Assembly (NCBI GenBank): GCA_020638655.1
Contig: JACKIC010000008.1
Coordinates: 1 to 64,000 of the forward strand
Source: Planctomycetota bacterium
Lineage (GTDB): Bacteria > Planctomycetota > UBA1135 > UBA2386
Reading direction: 5' to 3'
DNA length: 64,000 nucleotides
Part shown: one piece after another, positions 8,659 to 17,791 of the stretch
How the letters are laid out: every line of letters starts with the position of its first letter
Position numbering within the stretch: the stretch's first letter is position 1
Notes under the pieces: model-generated
What the model saw: the letters and a program-made list of their open reading frames with translations, nothing else
What the model was told of the DNA's origin: nothing
Databases searched by the model: none
Translations under genes and position numbers: made by a program

Positions 8659-9843
8659 ATGGGTTACCGCATCAGCAGACCCGTCAGGGTCGCCGCGTTC
8701 GGCGCGGTGTGTCTGGGCGCCGGCGTGTGGGCCGGAACCTCGCTGCGTTCCCCCGCGCGCGTCTGGCACGGTGACGAGGCCGGCGCGGCCCCGGGGCTGG
8801 CGCAGCCGGCGTCGTTCGCCGATGTGGTCGCGCGCGTCGGCAAGGGCGTCGTCACCGTACGTAGCCAACTGCTCGCCGAAGACGCGGCGAAACCGCGGGT
8901 GGCTGCCCACGCCACTGCGCAGGAGGCCGGATCGGACGCGGCCGAAGCGGTCGGCGGCCCCCGTTCGTGGGCCGAACCGGTGTTCGAGGCCGGCCCCGGG
9001 CAACGCACCGGATCGGGGTTCGTGGTCGATGCCAAGGGGCTCGTCGTCACCAGCCGGCACCTCGTGCTCGGCAACCGCGAAGTCCAGGTGCAGGTGCCCG
9101 AACGGGGCAGCTTCCGCGCGGAGGTGGTCGGCGAAGACGCCGCCACGGATCTCGCCCTGGTGCGGTTGGTCGCGGCGCCCGACGACCTCGTCGCGCTGGC
9201 CCTCGGCCCGAGCGAGCAGTTGCGCGCCGGCGACTGGATCGTCGCGGTCGGCAATCCGTTCGGCTTCGCGCAGACCGTGACGGCGGGCGTGGTCAGCTAC
9301 GTGGGCCGACACCTGCACACCGACCTGGGCGTGACCAGCGACTTCCTGCAGTTCAGCGCGCCGGTGAATCCCGGAAGCTCGGGCTGCCCGCTGTTCGACG
9401 GCGCCGGGAACGTCGTGGGGGTCACCACGCAGGCGGCCACGGCTGCGCAGGGGATCTCGTTCGCGGTGCCGAGCCGCAGCCTGAAATGGGCGCTCGACGC
9501 GATGGTGCGCGCCAAGGATGGCAAGGTGCGCCGGGGTTATCTCGGCATCGAGTTCGCGTCGCGGGCCCGGCCGGCGAAGGACGAAGCCTGCCCCGGCGCG
9601 GTGATCACCCGCGTCGCGATCGGTGAACCCGCGGAGCGCGCCGGTCTGCGGCGCGGGGATGTCGTGCTCAGCATCGACGGCGAGGCGATCGCCGACGCCA
9701 GCTCCCTGCACGATCGCATCCTGCAAGGGCGGCCCGGGGCGCGCATCCGCCTGCAGCTGCTGCGCGACGGCCGCGTCTGGGGGCCGGTCGAGGCCGAGCT
9801 CGGCGAGGTCGGCTCGCTGCACTCGTTGAGCCAGCCCAACTGA
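8659..9843 (+). CDS. HtrA/DegP-like trypsin-type serine protease with one PDZ domain
   Basis: 394 residues from the ATG at 8659; a TTG at 8650 is an alternative. An N-terminal membrane anchor or signal (about 8-27) leads to a chymotrypsin-fold protease with a full triad: H134 (TSRHLVLG), D164 (ATDLALVRL) and S241 (NPGSSGCPLFD). The usual GNSGGP block reads GSSGCP. A single PDZ domain is at about 290-385 (RRGYLGIEF, AGLRRGDVVLSIDGE). Such proteins degrade or refold misfolded envelope proteins. A TACACT hexamer at 8644-8649 could serve as a -10 box, implying an almost leaderless message; I see no convincing -35. It lies upstream of the PhoBRU genes in the same direction. Confidence 0.88.
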   Translation: MGYRISRPVRVAAFGAVCLGAGVWAGTSLRSPARVWHGDEAGAAPGLAQPASFADVVARVGKGVVTVRSQLLAEDAAKPRVAAHATAQEAGSDAAEAVGGPRSWAEPVFEAGPGQRTGSGFVVDAKGLVVTSRHLVLGNREVQVQVPERGSFRAEVVGEDAATDLALVRLVAAPDDLVALALGPSEQLRAGDWIVAVGNPFGFAQTVTAGVVSYVGRHLHTDLGVTSDFLQFSAPVNPGSSGCPLFDGAGNVVGVTTQAATAAQGISFAVPSRSLKWALDAMVRAKDGKVRRGYLGIEFASRARPAKDEACPGAVITRVAIGEPAERAGLRRGDVVLSIDGEAIADASSLHDRILQGRPGARIRLQLLRDGRVWGPVEAELGEVGSLHSLSQPN

Positions 9844-9945
9844 CCGCGGCGGCGCCTTGCAGGAACGGCGATGCAGCGTTGCGCCGGGACCGGCGAAGCG
9901 CGAGATTTGACCGGGTGGAACGGCTGCACGAGCCGCGACGACTGC

Positions 9946-10638
9946 ATGAGCCCAACCGAGGAACCTCTACGAGCCGCATCGACGCCTGATCAGCCTGCGG
10001 CTGCACGGCGGCCAGGGGGCGCCCCGGCCTGGAGCGAGCTGATGGCTCTGTTGGCGCCCGGAGTGGTGCACCAGCTCGGCAACGTGCTGTTCACGATCCA
10101 GGGCCACGCGCAGTTGGGCATGACCGGCCAGGGTGAGCGCGACGCCGTGCTGCGCGCGACGCGCCGCGGCGGCGACACGGTGCGCCTGCTGCGCGCCCTG
10201 CTCGGCGACCCCATCCCGCAGCCCATCGACGTCGATGCGCTGTTGCAGCAGGTCGTCGACCTGGCGCGGGTCGCCACGCGCGAACACGGACGACTGCTCG
10301 AGGTCTTGCCGCCCGAATCCCCCGAAGCCTGGACCTGCGACCTGCAGCGTACCGCGCCCGTGCTGTTGATCGGTCTGCACCAGTTCAGCCAGGCCCTGCC
10401 GCCGCAGGCAGGCACCCTGACGATGCAGCGCTGTGGGGGGCGCGAGGGTCTGCGCATCCGCTTCGGGCACGTGAGCGGCGCGGGGCAATTGCCCTTCCCG
10501 ATCGCGGGCCCCGACCTCATCGCCGCCGTGGCAGCGGCGGGACGGCGCATGGATGTCACTGTCGTCGCCAGCCTTAGGGGATCGAGCCTCGAACTGGCCC
10601 TGCCCCAGGCCCGACTCGCCACGCCGACCGAAGCTTGA
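9946..10638 (+). CDS. Histidine-kinase-like protein lacking ATP-binding boxes
   Basis: 230 residues from the ATG at 9946; an in-frame ATG at 9871 would add 25 residues with no clear homology. Residues 33-110 resemble a dimerisation/phosphoacceptor helix pair: H42 in GVVHQLGNVLFTIQGH fits an H box, and a second amphipathic helix follows (RGGDTVRLLRALLGD). The remainder should be the catalytic domain, but the N, G1 and G2 boxes are absent. The layout recalls ChpT-type phosphotransferases or degenerate kinases. It sits 74 bp before phoB. It might relay phosphate to PhoB or act as a modulator. No signal peptide or membrane segment is seen. Confidence 0.6.
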   Translation: MSPTEEPLRAASTPDQPAAARRPGGAPAWSELMALLAPGVVHQLGNVLFTIQGHAQLGMTGQGERDAVLRATRRGGDTVRLLRALLGDPIPQPIDVDALLQQVVDLARVATREHGRLLEVLPPESPEAWTCDLQRTAPVLLIGLHQFSQALPPQAGTLTMQRCGGREGLRIRFGHVSGAGQLPFPIAGPDLIAAVAAAGRRMDVTVVASLRGSSLELALPQARLATPTEA

Positions 10639-10712
10639 ACTGGCCTTCGCAGATTCTTGTCCGTACCTACCTAGTCTCCTCGCCGTCCCATAGGCAACGA
10701 GACGAGTAACAA

Positions 10713-11420
10713 GTGATCGCTGTGGCGAAGCCCAAGATCCTGGTCATCGAAGACGAGCCCGACCTGCTCGAAGTCATCCAATACAACCTCGATCGCGAGG
10801 GTCACAAGGTGATCGCGTGCCGCAACGGCGAGCAGGGGCTCAGCCGGATCCGCACCGACAACCCGGACCTCGTGATCCTGGACCTGATGCTCCCGGGCAT
10901 GGACGGCGTCGAAGTCTGCAGGCAGGTCAAGTCCGACCCTGTGACCAGGGCCATTCCCATCATCATGGTCACCGCCAAGAGCGAGGAGAGCGACATCGTG
11001 CTCGGCCTCGGCATCGGCGCGGACGACTACATCGCCAAGCCGTTCAGCCCGCGCGAGCTGGTCGCCCGGGTCAAGGTGGTGTTGCGGCGCGGTCCCCTGC
11101 GCGAACAGAGCGGCGGCGGCGAACGCGTCGTGCGCGGGCCGCTGACGATCGACCTCGGGCGGCACGAGGCGCGGCTCGACCAGCAGCTGATCAGCCTCAC
11201 ACCCACCGAGATGCGCCTGTTGCACTTCCTCGCCTCACACCCCGGACGGGTGTTCACGCGCGCCCACCTGCTCAGCCGCGTGATCGGCGAAGACGCGATC
11301 GTCACCGATCGCAACATCGACGTGCACGTGCGCGCGCTGCGCCAGAAGCTCGGCGACAGCCAGACCTACATCGAGACGGTGCGCGGCGTCGGCTACCGCT
11401 TCAGCGACGCCTCGCAGTGA
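10713..11420 (+). CDS. phoB: Phosphate-regulon-type response regulator PhoB (OmpR family)
   Basis: 235 residues. The receiver domain (8-125) has acidic residues E13/D14, phosphoacceptor D57 (LVILDLMLPG), T87 and K109 (YIAKPF). A winged-helix DNA-binding domain (about 135-232) contains the OmpR-family signature (LTPTEMRLLHFLASHPG, TDRNIDVHVRALRQKLG, ETVRGVGYRF). The start is a GTG at 10713; a second GTG three codons on is equally possible and neither has a good ribosome-binding site. With phoR and phoU following, this is the phosphate-starvation regulator rather than a generic OmpR protein. No Pho box was recognised upstream by eye. Confidence 0.92.
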   Translation: MIAVAKPKILVIEDEPDLLEVIQYNLDREGHKVIACRNGEQGLSRIRTDNPDLVILDLMLPGMDGVEVCRQVKSDPVTRAIPIIMVTAKSEESDIVLGLGIGADDYIAKPFSPRELVARVKVVLRRGPLREQSGGGERVVRGPLTIDLGRHEARLDQQLISLTPTEMRLLHFLASHPGRVFTRAHLLSRVIGEDAIVTDRNIDVHVRALRQKLGDSQTYIETVRGVGYRFSDASQ

Positions 11421-11459
11421 ATCGGCGTGTTCCACCAGATGGCCGACGAGCCGCGCGCG

Positions 11460-11492
11460 ATCCCCGGTCGCCCTGTTCGCGACCCCGGGGAT
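11460..11492 (+). terminator. Strong GC hairpin between phoB and phoR
   Basis: ATCCCCGGTCGC pairs with GCGACCCCGGGGAT (one bulge) around a short loop. There is no T tract, so it may attenuate or stabilise the transcript rather than terminate it outright. The remainder of the 105-bp phoB-phoR gap shows nothing else clear. Confidence 0.35.
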
Positions 11493-11525
11493 TCCCGGTA
11501 GCATCCTTCCGGTGAGGTCGATCCG

Positions 11526-12704
11526 GTGTTGACCTGGCTCTGCGTACTGCTGGGCCTGGCCCTGGTGGCTGCCCTCGCCTCGGCGGGTCGGCAGCGCCAA
11601 CGCACCGCCGTCGTGGCCGCCGAAGCTGCCGGCTACGAACGGCAACTGCGCGAGTGTCGCCGCGACCGCGACCGCTTCGTTGCGGGGCTCGAGGGGGCGC
11701 CCGGTGGGTTGATCCTGCTCGACGAGCACGGCGTGGTGGTCACCAACAACGCGGCAGCGCAGGAGCTCGCAGCCCTGCCCGCGGCCGGCGCGATCGGCCG
11801 CAAGCTCGACGAACTCGTGACCTGGCCGCAGTTGCAGGTGGCGCTCGAGGCGTGCCGCCAGACCGGCGCGGAGCAGGCTTTCGAGCTCGAGGAGCAGGTC
11901 GGCGAAGGGCGCCGCGACGTGAGCGTGCGGGTGCGCTCCCTGGGGCAGTACGGCTTCGCGGTGAGCGCCCTGGACCAGAGCCGCATCAAGCGGCTCGAGT
12001 CCCTGCGCCGCGACTTCGTCGCCAATGTCTCCCACGAGTTGAAGACGCCGCTGGCCGCGATCCAGGGCTACGTCGAGACGATGATCGACGACGCCGAGAT
12101 GTCGCCGACGATCCGCCAGCGTTTCCTCGAGAAGGTGTCGCGGCAGAGCGAGCGGCTGGCGCGCCTGGTCGGGGACCTGCTGACGCTGTCGCGGCTCGAC
12201 GAGCTGGACCTCGAGAAGTCGGCCGCGATGCAGAGCCTGGGTCAGGTGCTGCGCGAGACGGTGCGGGACCTCGCGCCCCTGGCCGAGAAGCGCGGCATCG
12301 CGCTGCACACCGAAGGGTTGGGCGGCGTCGCGCCCGTGCGCGCGGACCCCGAGGCGCTGCGCCAGGTCGTCGGCAACCTGATCGACAACGCGATCAAATA
12401 CACGCCCGAGGGTGGTCGCGTGGAAGTGCGGCTCAGCACCCAGGGGGGCCACACGACCCTCGAGGTGGCGGACACCGGGATCGGCCTGTCGCCCGAGGAT
12501 CAGCGCCGCGTCTTCGAGCGCTTCTACCGCGTCGACCGGGCGCGGTCCCGCGACCTGGGCGGAACCGGCCTGGGGCTGTCGATCGTCAAGAACACCGTGC
12601 GCAGCCTCGGCGGAGAAGTCGGGGTGCGCAGCGCGCTGGGCAAGGGGAGCACCTTCTGGGTACACCTGCCCGTCATCACCACCGCGGAGGAACCGTCCAC
12701 ATGA
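11526..12704 (+). CDS. phoR: Phosphate-regulon sensor histidine kinase PhoR
   Basis: 392 residues from a GTG at 11526 with an upstream GTGAGG. One N-terminal transmembrane helix (4-20), a coiled segment, a PAS-like domain (about 48-150, GLILLDEHGVVVTNN), then a HisKA domain with phosphoacceptor H170 (NVSHELKTPL). The HATPase_c domain shows N box N288 (NLIDNAIKYTPEG), G1 DTGIG (316-320) and G2 GGTGLG (345-350). It is a membrane kinase/phosphatase for PhoB; like E. coli PhoR it lacks a large periplasmic sensor, consistent with sensing through the transporter and PhoU. Its stop codon overlaps the phoU start (ATGA). No pst transporter genes lie in the window. Confidence 0.93.
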   Translation: MLTWLCVLLGLALVAALASAGRQRQRTAVVAAEAAGYERQLRECRRDRDRFVAGLEGAPGGLILLDEHGVVVTNNAAAQELAALPAAGAIGRKLDELVTWPQLQVALEACRQTGAEQAFELEEQVGEGRRDVSVRVRSLGQYGFAVSALDQSRIKRLESLRRDFVANVSHELKTPLAAIQGYVETMIDDAEMSPTIRQRFLEKVSRQSERLARLVGDLLTLSRLDELDLEKSAAMQSLGQVLRETVRDLAPLAEKRGIALHTEGLGGVAPVRADPEALRQVVGNLIDNAIKYTPEGGRVEVRLSTQGGHTTLEVADTGIGLSPEDQRRVFERFYRVDRARSRDLGGTGLGLSIVKNTVRSLGGEVGVRSALGKGSTFWVHLPVITTAEEPST

Positions 12705-13372
12705 CCCTGCACCTGTATCGCGATCTCGAGAGCCTGCGCAAGCGGCTGCTCAGCCTTGGCGCCCTGGTCGAGACATCGATCGGCAAGGCCACCGCGGCGT
12801 TCCTGGACCTCGACGCCGCCAACGCCCAGGAGGTCGTGAGCGGTGACACCGAGGTGGATTCGGCCGAGGTGCGGCTCGAGGAGGAGTGCCTCAAGATCCT
12901 CGCGCTGCACCAGCCGGTCGCGGGCGACCTGCGCTTCGTGGTCGCGGTGCTCAAGATCAACAGCGACCTCGAGCGCATGGGCGACGCCGCCGAGAGCGTC
13001 GCTTCGCGTGCCCTGCAGCTCAAGGCGCTGCCGGGGTTCGCGCTGCCCGAGGAACTAGCCCAGATGGTGGCGATGGCCAAGGGCATGACCCACAAGGCGC
13101 TCGACTGCCTGATGCGCGAGGACGTCGGGCTGGCGCGCGAAGTGCTCAGCGACGATCTCGCGGTCGACAGCCTGCAGCGCCGCATGTTCGAGTTGTTGCA
13201 GGAGCGCATGAAGGCGGACCCGGCCGACGTCGAGGCCGCGGTGCTGGTGCTGTCGATGTCGCGCCAGATCGAACGCATCGCCGATCTGGCCACGAACATC
13301 GCCGAGGACGTGATCTTCCTGCTCGAGGGTGAGATCGTGCGGCACCGCCGCGCGCAGCTGCGCCTCGTCTGA
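12701..13372 (+). CDS. phoU: Phosphate signalling protein PhoU
   Basis: 223 residues, standard PhoU length. Two copies of a three-helix bundle each carry a metal-binding acidic motif (GDTEVDSAEVRLEEE early, SDDLAVDSLQRRMFE in the second half), and the family block QPVAGDLRFVVAVLKI is present. PhoU links the PhoR kinase to the phosphate transporter and represses the Pho response when phosphate is plentiful. The ATG overlaps the phoR stop by 4 bp, implying coupling. The gene converges on thiC, with 71 bp between the stop codons. Confidence 0.95.
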   Translation: MTLHLYRDLESLRKRLLSLGALVETSIGKATAAFLDLDAANAQEVVSGDTEVDSAEVRLEEECLKILALHQPVAGDLRFVVAVLKINSDLERMGDAAESVASRALQLKALPGFALPEELAQMVAMAKGMTHKALDCLMREDVGLAREVLSDDLAVDSLQRRMFELLQERMKADPADVEAAVLVLSMSRQIERIADLATNIAEDVIFLLEGEIVRHRRAQLRLV

Positions 13373-13414
13373 GCGCCCCGTCTGGGCTTTCACTCCCGGC
13401 GCCCCGGCGGGCTG

Positions 13415-13443
13415 CCGGATCACGCCGCTACTGGATCACGGCG

Positions 13444-13462
<19 letters not shown>
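13415..13462. repeat. Three 16-bp tandem units duplicating the thiC stop codon
   Basis: Three consecutive 16-bp units (13415-13430, 13431-13446, 13447-13462) share the core GGATCACGCCG. The thiC stop (TAG on the minus strand, 13444-13446) lies in the middle unit and is copied, one frame off, in the unit beyond it. The third unit encodes the last residues of ThiC. It looks like slippage duplication of the gene's 3' end. Confidence 0.8.
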
Positions 13463-15015
<1,553 letters not shown>

Positions 15016-15023
15016 GAGCTGCT

Positions 15024-15106
15024 GTTTCCTACGCCGGCATGATCCGGTTCAGGTTCCAGGGGTGCTTCTCAGCCCGCGTCGCGCGGACGCCCCCAAGCAG
15101 GGAAAA
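15024..15106 (-). promoter_or_regulatory. TPP riboswitch (THI element) controlling thiC
   Basis: On the minus strand the conserved THI-box order is intact: closing stem TTTCC/GGAAA, GGGGG with a GC-rich variable stem, GCTGAGA, ACCC, GAACCTGAACCGGATCATG and CCGGCGTAGGAAA. The 3' strand of the closing stem (GGAAAC) is also the likely ribosome-binding site 8-14 nt before the ATG. Ligand binding should therefore hide it, which argues for translational control. No separate terminator hairpin fits between aptamer and gene. Confidence 0.95.
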
Positions 15107-15183
15107 CCGCGCGGGCCGGGGCCCGGGCGGCGAAGGCGACCAGGATCGGCCGGCGCCGCCGCCGACGCAACACAAAGCCCGCG

Positions 15184-15948
15184 TCAGCGGTTGTGGTCGT
15201 CGGACACGGGCCCGGGGGCACCGGGCTGCGGCGCGCCGCCGGCGTCGTCAACCGCGAGCGGCTGCAGCGCGAACACCTTGCGCAGTTCGTCGGGCACCGA
15301 GGTGCCCAGCATCGCGATCGCCTGCTGCGAGAGTCGCAGCGAATGGGAGTGTTCGGCGGCGAGCGCCAGCTGGCTGCCGCGGAAGAACATGTGCACGACC
15401 GACAACCCGAACAGCACCAGGCAGGCGCCGGTGGCGACGCCGAGCACGCCGCCGCCGACGCGGTCGAAGAAGCCGAGCCCCGCTTTGCGCGCGAGCTTCT
15501 GCAGCAGGATCGCCAACAGGCTCAGCACGATCAGCACGGCGAGGAACAGCAGCACGTAGGCGAGGTAGAGCGTCGTCTCCGCGGGCTGGGCCTGCAGCGC
15601 GGCCTCGGTCGCTGCCACCGCTTCGCCGGCGGCGTGCGTCGCCGGCACCGCGACGGCCTCCCCGGCGCCCGCGCCGAGCTTGCCCACGGGGTCCTGCGCG
15701 AGCCATTCGCCGAGCACGTGGCCGTAGCGGCCCGAGACGACGTAGGCGACGACCAGGATGCCGACGCGGCTGACCTGCCAGATCAGGCCCTTGAACAGGC
15801 CGATCACGAAGAACACCAGGAGCACCGCCATGGCGGTGCGGTCGACCCAGCCGATCTCCTGGAGTTGCGTCCAGAAGGTGGGGTCGACGACGGCGGGATC
15901 GCCGAGCGCGCCGGGGGCTACCGATGGGTCCTGACCGAAGACAACCAC
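15184..15948 (-). CDS. CvpA-family inner-membrane protein
   Basis: About 254 residues from a GTG at 15948; the start is uncertain, as the frame remains open upstream and no good ribosome-binding site is seen. The N-terminal membrane block is CvpA-like (MAVLLVFFVIGLFKGLIW). Two further hydrophobic segments surround an Ala/Glu-rich loop (LYLAYVLLFLAVLIVLSLLAILL) and a Gly-rich fourth helix follows (GVLGVATGACLVLFGLSVV). CvpA was named from colicin V export in E. coli and is linked to envelope integrity; the molecular role is unclear. The C-terminal tail is Pro/Gly-rich. It lies downstream of nothing obvious and upstream of thiC with the riboswitch between, so it is probably a separate unit. Confidence 0.7.
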   Translation of the reverse strand: MVVFGQDPSVAPGALGDPAVVDPTFWTQLQEIGWVDRTAMAVLLVFFVIGLFKGLIWQVSRVGILVVAYVVSGRYGHVLGEWLAQDPVGKLGAGAGEAVAVPATHAAGEAVAATEAALQAQPAETTLYLAYVLLFLAVLIVLSLLAILLQKLARKAGLGFFDRVGGGVLGVATGACLVLFGLSVVHMFFRGSQLALAAEHSHSLRLSQQAIAMLGTSVPDELRKVFALQPLAVDDAGGAPQPGAPGPVSDDHNR

Positions 15949-16037
15949 GGGCGCGGATGATGCCGCAAACCCCCGGAGGAGGCGAGGGGGCAGTGCCGAT
16001 CGTTGCTTTCTGCCTGCGGTGTGGCACCTTGCCCGCA

Positions 16038-17660
16038 ATGACCCGCCAAGAAGGCCAGGCCCTCGAGATCGCCGTCAGCAAGCTCGCCGAACGCCTGCAG
16101 CGTGAGCCGCGCCTCGAGGCCGAGACCATGCGCGCCCGGCGCGACTTCTTCGGCGCCGAGGGTGCGGCGCGGCCCCAGCCCGCCGCGGCCGAGTTCCGGT
16201 TCGCGGAGTGGCTCGTGCTCGAGCGCGAGAGCGAAGTGCTCGGCGCGGTGCCGGCCGACGTGCGCAGCTACACCGAGGGCATCGAGCTGCGCGATTCCCT
16301 CTCGGGGGTGTTCCTGGTCGCGGCCGCGGACGGCGGCGAGGTGTCGGTGCGCGATCTGCAGGGCGAGGACGAGTTCGACCTGTCGGTGCCGGAGGGCTCG
16401 CTGCAGGTGGGGGACCTGGTGGTGGGGCGCCTCTACAACACCAGCGAAGGGCATCGGCCGTCGAGCGCCGCCGCGGTGTTCCGGCCGGGCACGAGCCTCG
16501 CCGAGGCGTTCCGTCACGACGTCGAACGGCTCGATCTCGGCCGTCGCCTGCAGCAGGTCGAGCTCGAACACCTGCTGCTGCGCCGGCCCGAGCAGGGCGC
16601 GAGCCCGACGGCGGAGCCCGCGAACACGTTGCCGCTCGAGCGGCTCGAAGCCGAACTCGACCAGCTGCTGCTGGCGGCAGGCAGCGAACGCTCGGCCGCG
16701 GCGATCAGCCAGCAGCTGTCCGAAGCCGACCGGCCCGGCCGCGTGATGGGGCCTCTGCTCGAAGAGCTGGCCTTCGACACCGGCATCGATCTGGACCGCG
16801 CGCGCCAGCTGCTGCTGCAGCTCTGGAACGCCTGGCTGGTGCGGCGCGGCCCGGAAGCGGGCCCCGGCGCGGCGCCCACGGTCCCGCCCGGCGCCACGCT
16901 CGGTGAGCGCATGGTTCGTGCGCTCGACGAAGGCCTGCGCCGCCACCAGGACGTCGACGAGGTGTTCGCGCAGCTCGAGCGCATGGCCGGTCTCGACCAG
17001 GGCGCCGCGGACGACGACGAGAACCCGTTCGATCGCGAGCCCGAAGGCGCGGACGAAACGGCCGCGGGCAACCTCGACGCGCTCGTGCAGGAATACCTGT
17101 GGGAGACCGGGCGCGAGCAGCAACCCGCCGCCGCCGCGCTGCGCATCTGGGCCGGCCTGCAGGCCAACGCGGCGCTGCCGCACGACGACATCGAGCTGGT
17201 CACGAGCCAGGACCTGCTGCGCCTGCTGCTGCACGTCTACCTCGGTGCGCCGGCGACGGCGCGCGCGGCCGCCGTGCAGACGGCGTTCGCGGAACTGCGG
17301 CGCTTCTACGAGTGGCTCGACGAGACCCAGGAGTTGCACCTGAGCGCGGTGCTCGAGGGCTGCCGCGGCGGCCTGCTCGACCAGGTCGACCGCCTCGCCG
17401 AAGCGAGCCAGCTGCTCTCGGTCGGACCGGCCGGCGCGACGCGGCCGACCTTGTTGCGCGTCGAGGACCTCGGCAGCGACGGCTTCGGCGTGCAGGACGA
17501 CGAGGGCGAGAACCACTGGCTGCGCGCCGACCGCGCGGCGGTCGCGGCGCTGCGGGTGGGCGACCTGCTGCTCGGCGCGATCGAACGCGACCCCGCGGGG
17601 GCGAAGTTCGTGGGCCTGGTGGTGGCGTTGCCGCACGATGCCAGGGCCCTGATGGAGTAG
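16038..17660 (+). CDS. Uncharacterised 540-residue protein with similar beta modules at both ends
   Basis: Not recognised. Starts at the ATG at 16038 (MTRQEGQALEIAVSKL); earlier starts run through low-quality sequence. No signal peptide or membrane segment, so presumably cytoplasmic. Residues about 60-155 form a beta-rich module ending LQVGDLVVGRLYN, and the C-terminal 85 residues form a comparable one ending LRVGDLLLGAIERD, each followed by a strand. Between them lie long helices with acidic stretches (DDDENPFDREPEGADET). The VGDLxxG ends recall small barrel folds but I cannot name a family. It is followed after 131 bp, same strand, by the DUF2325 gene, which may be a partner. The spacer contains an imperfect copy of its stop region (GATCGAGTAGCCG at 17702). 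Confidence 0.6.
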   Translation: MTRQEGQALEIAVSKLAERLQREPRLEAETMRARRDFFGAEGAARPQPAAAEFRFAEWLVLERESEVLGAVPADVRSYTEGIELRDSLSGVFLVAAADGGEVSVRDLQGEDEFDLSVPEGSLQVGDLVVGRLYNTSEGHRPSSAAAVFRPGTSLAEAFRHDVERLDLGRRLQQVELEHLLLRRPEQGASPTAEPANTLPLERLEAELDQLLLAAGSERSAAAISQQLSEADRPGRVMGPLLEELAFDTGIDLDRARQLLLQLWNAWLVRRGPEAGPGAAPTVPPGATLGERMVRALDEGLRRHQDVDEVFAQLERMAGLDQGAADDDENPFDREPEGADETAAGNLDALVQEYLWETGREQQPAAAALRIWAGLQANAALPHDDIELVTSQDLLRLLLHVYLGAPATARAAAVQTAFAELRRFYEWLDETQELHLSAVLEGCRGGLLDQVDRLAEASQLLSVGPAGATRPTLLRVEDLGSDGFGVQDDEGENHWLRADRAAVAALRVGDLLLGAIERDPAGAKFVGLVVALPHDARALME

Positions 17661-17791
17661 CCGGGCGCGGGGCTGATTCCTTGCGTGGCGTACGGCGGCC
17701 CGATCGAGTAGCCGCGGTCGCACCGGCAGTTGACGGGGCGGGGTCAGCCGCACCGGCGGGGGACCGATAACTCCCGGCGGAGCCGCTACCT

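Noticed and set aside
4009..9822. A 5.8-kb uninterrupted minus-strand reading frame running through the GH2 gene and beyond.
   Set aside because: Only the part after the GTG at 7050 resembles a protein family. The rest lies antisense or out of frame to the M32 and HtrA genes and reads as Arg/Pro/Ala-rich sequence typical of spurious frames in GC-rich DNA.
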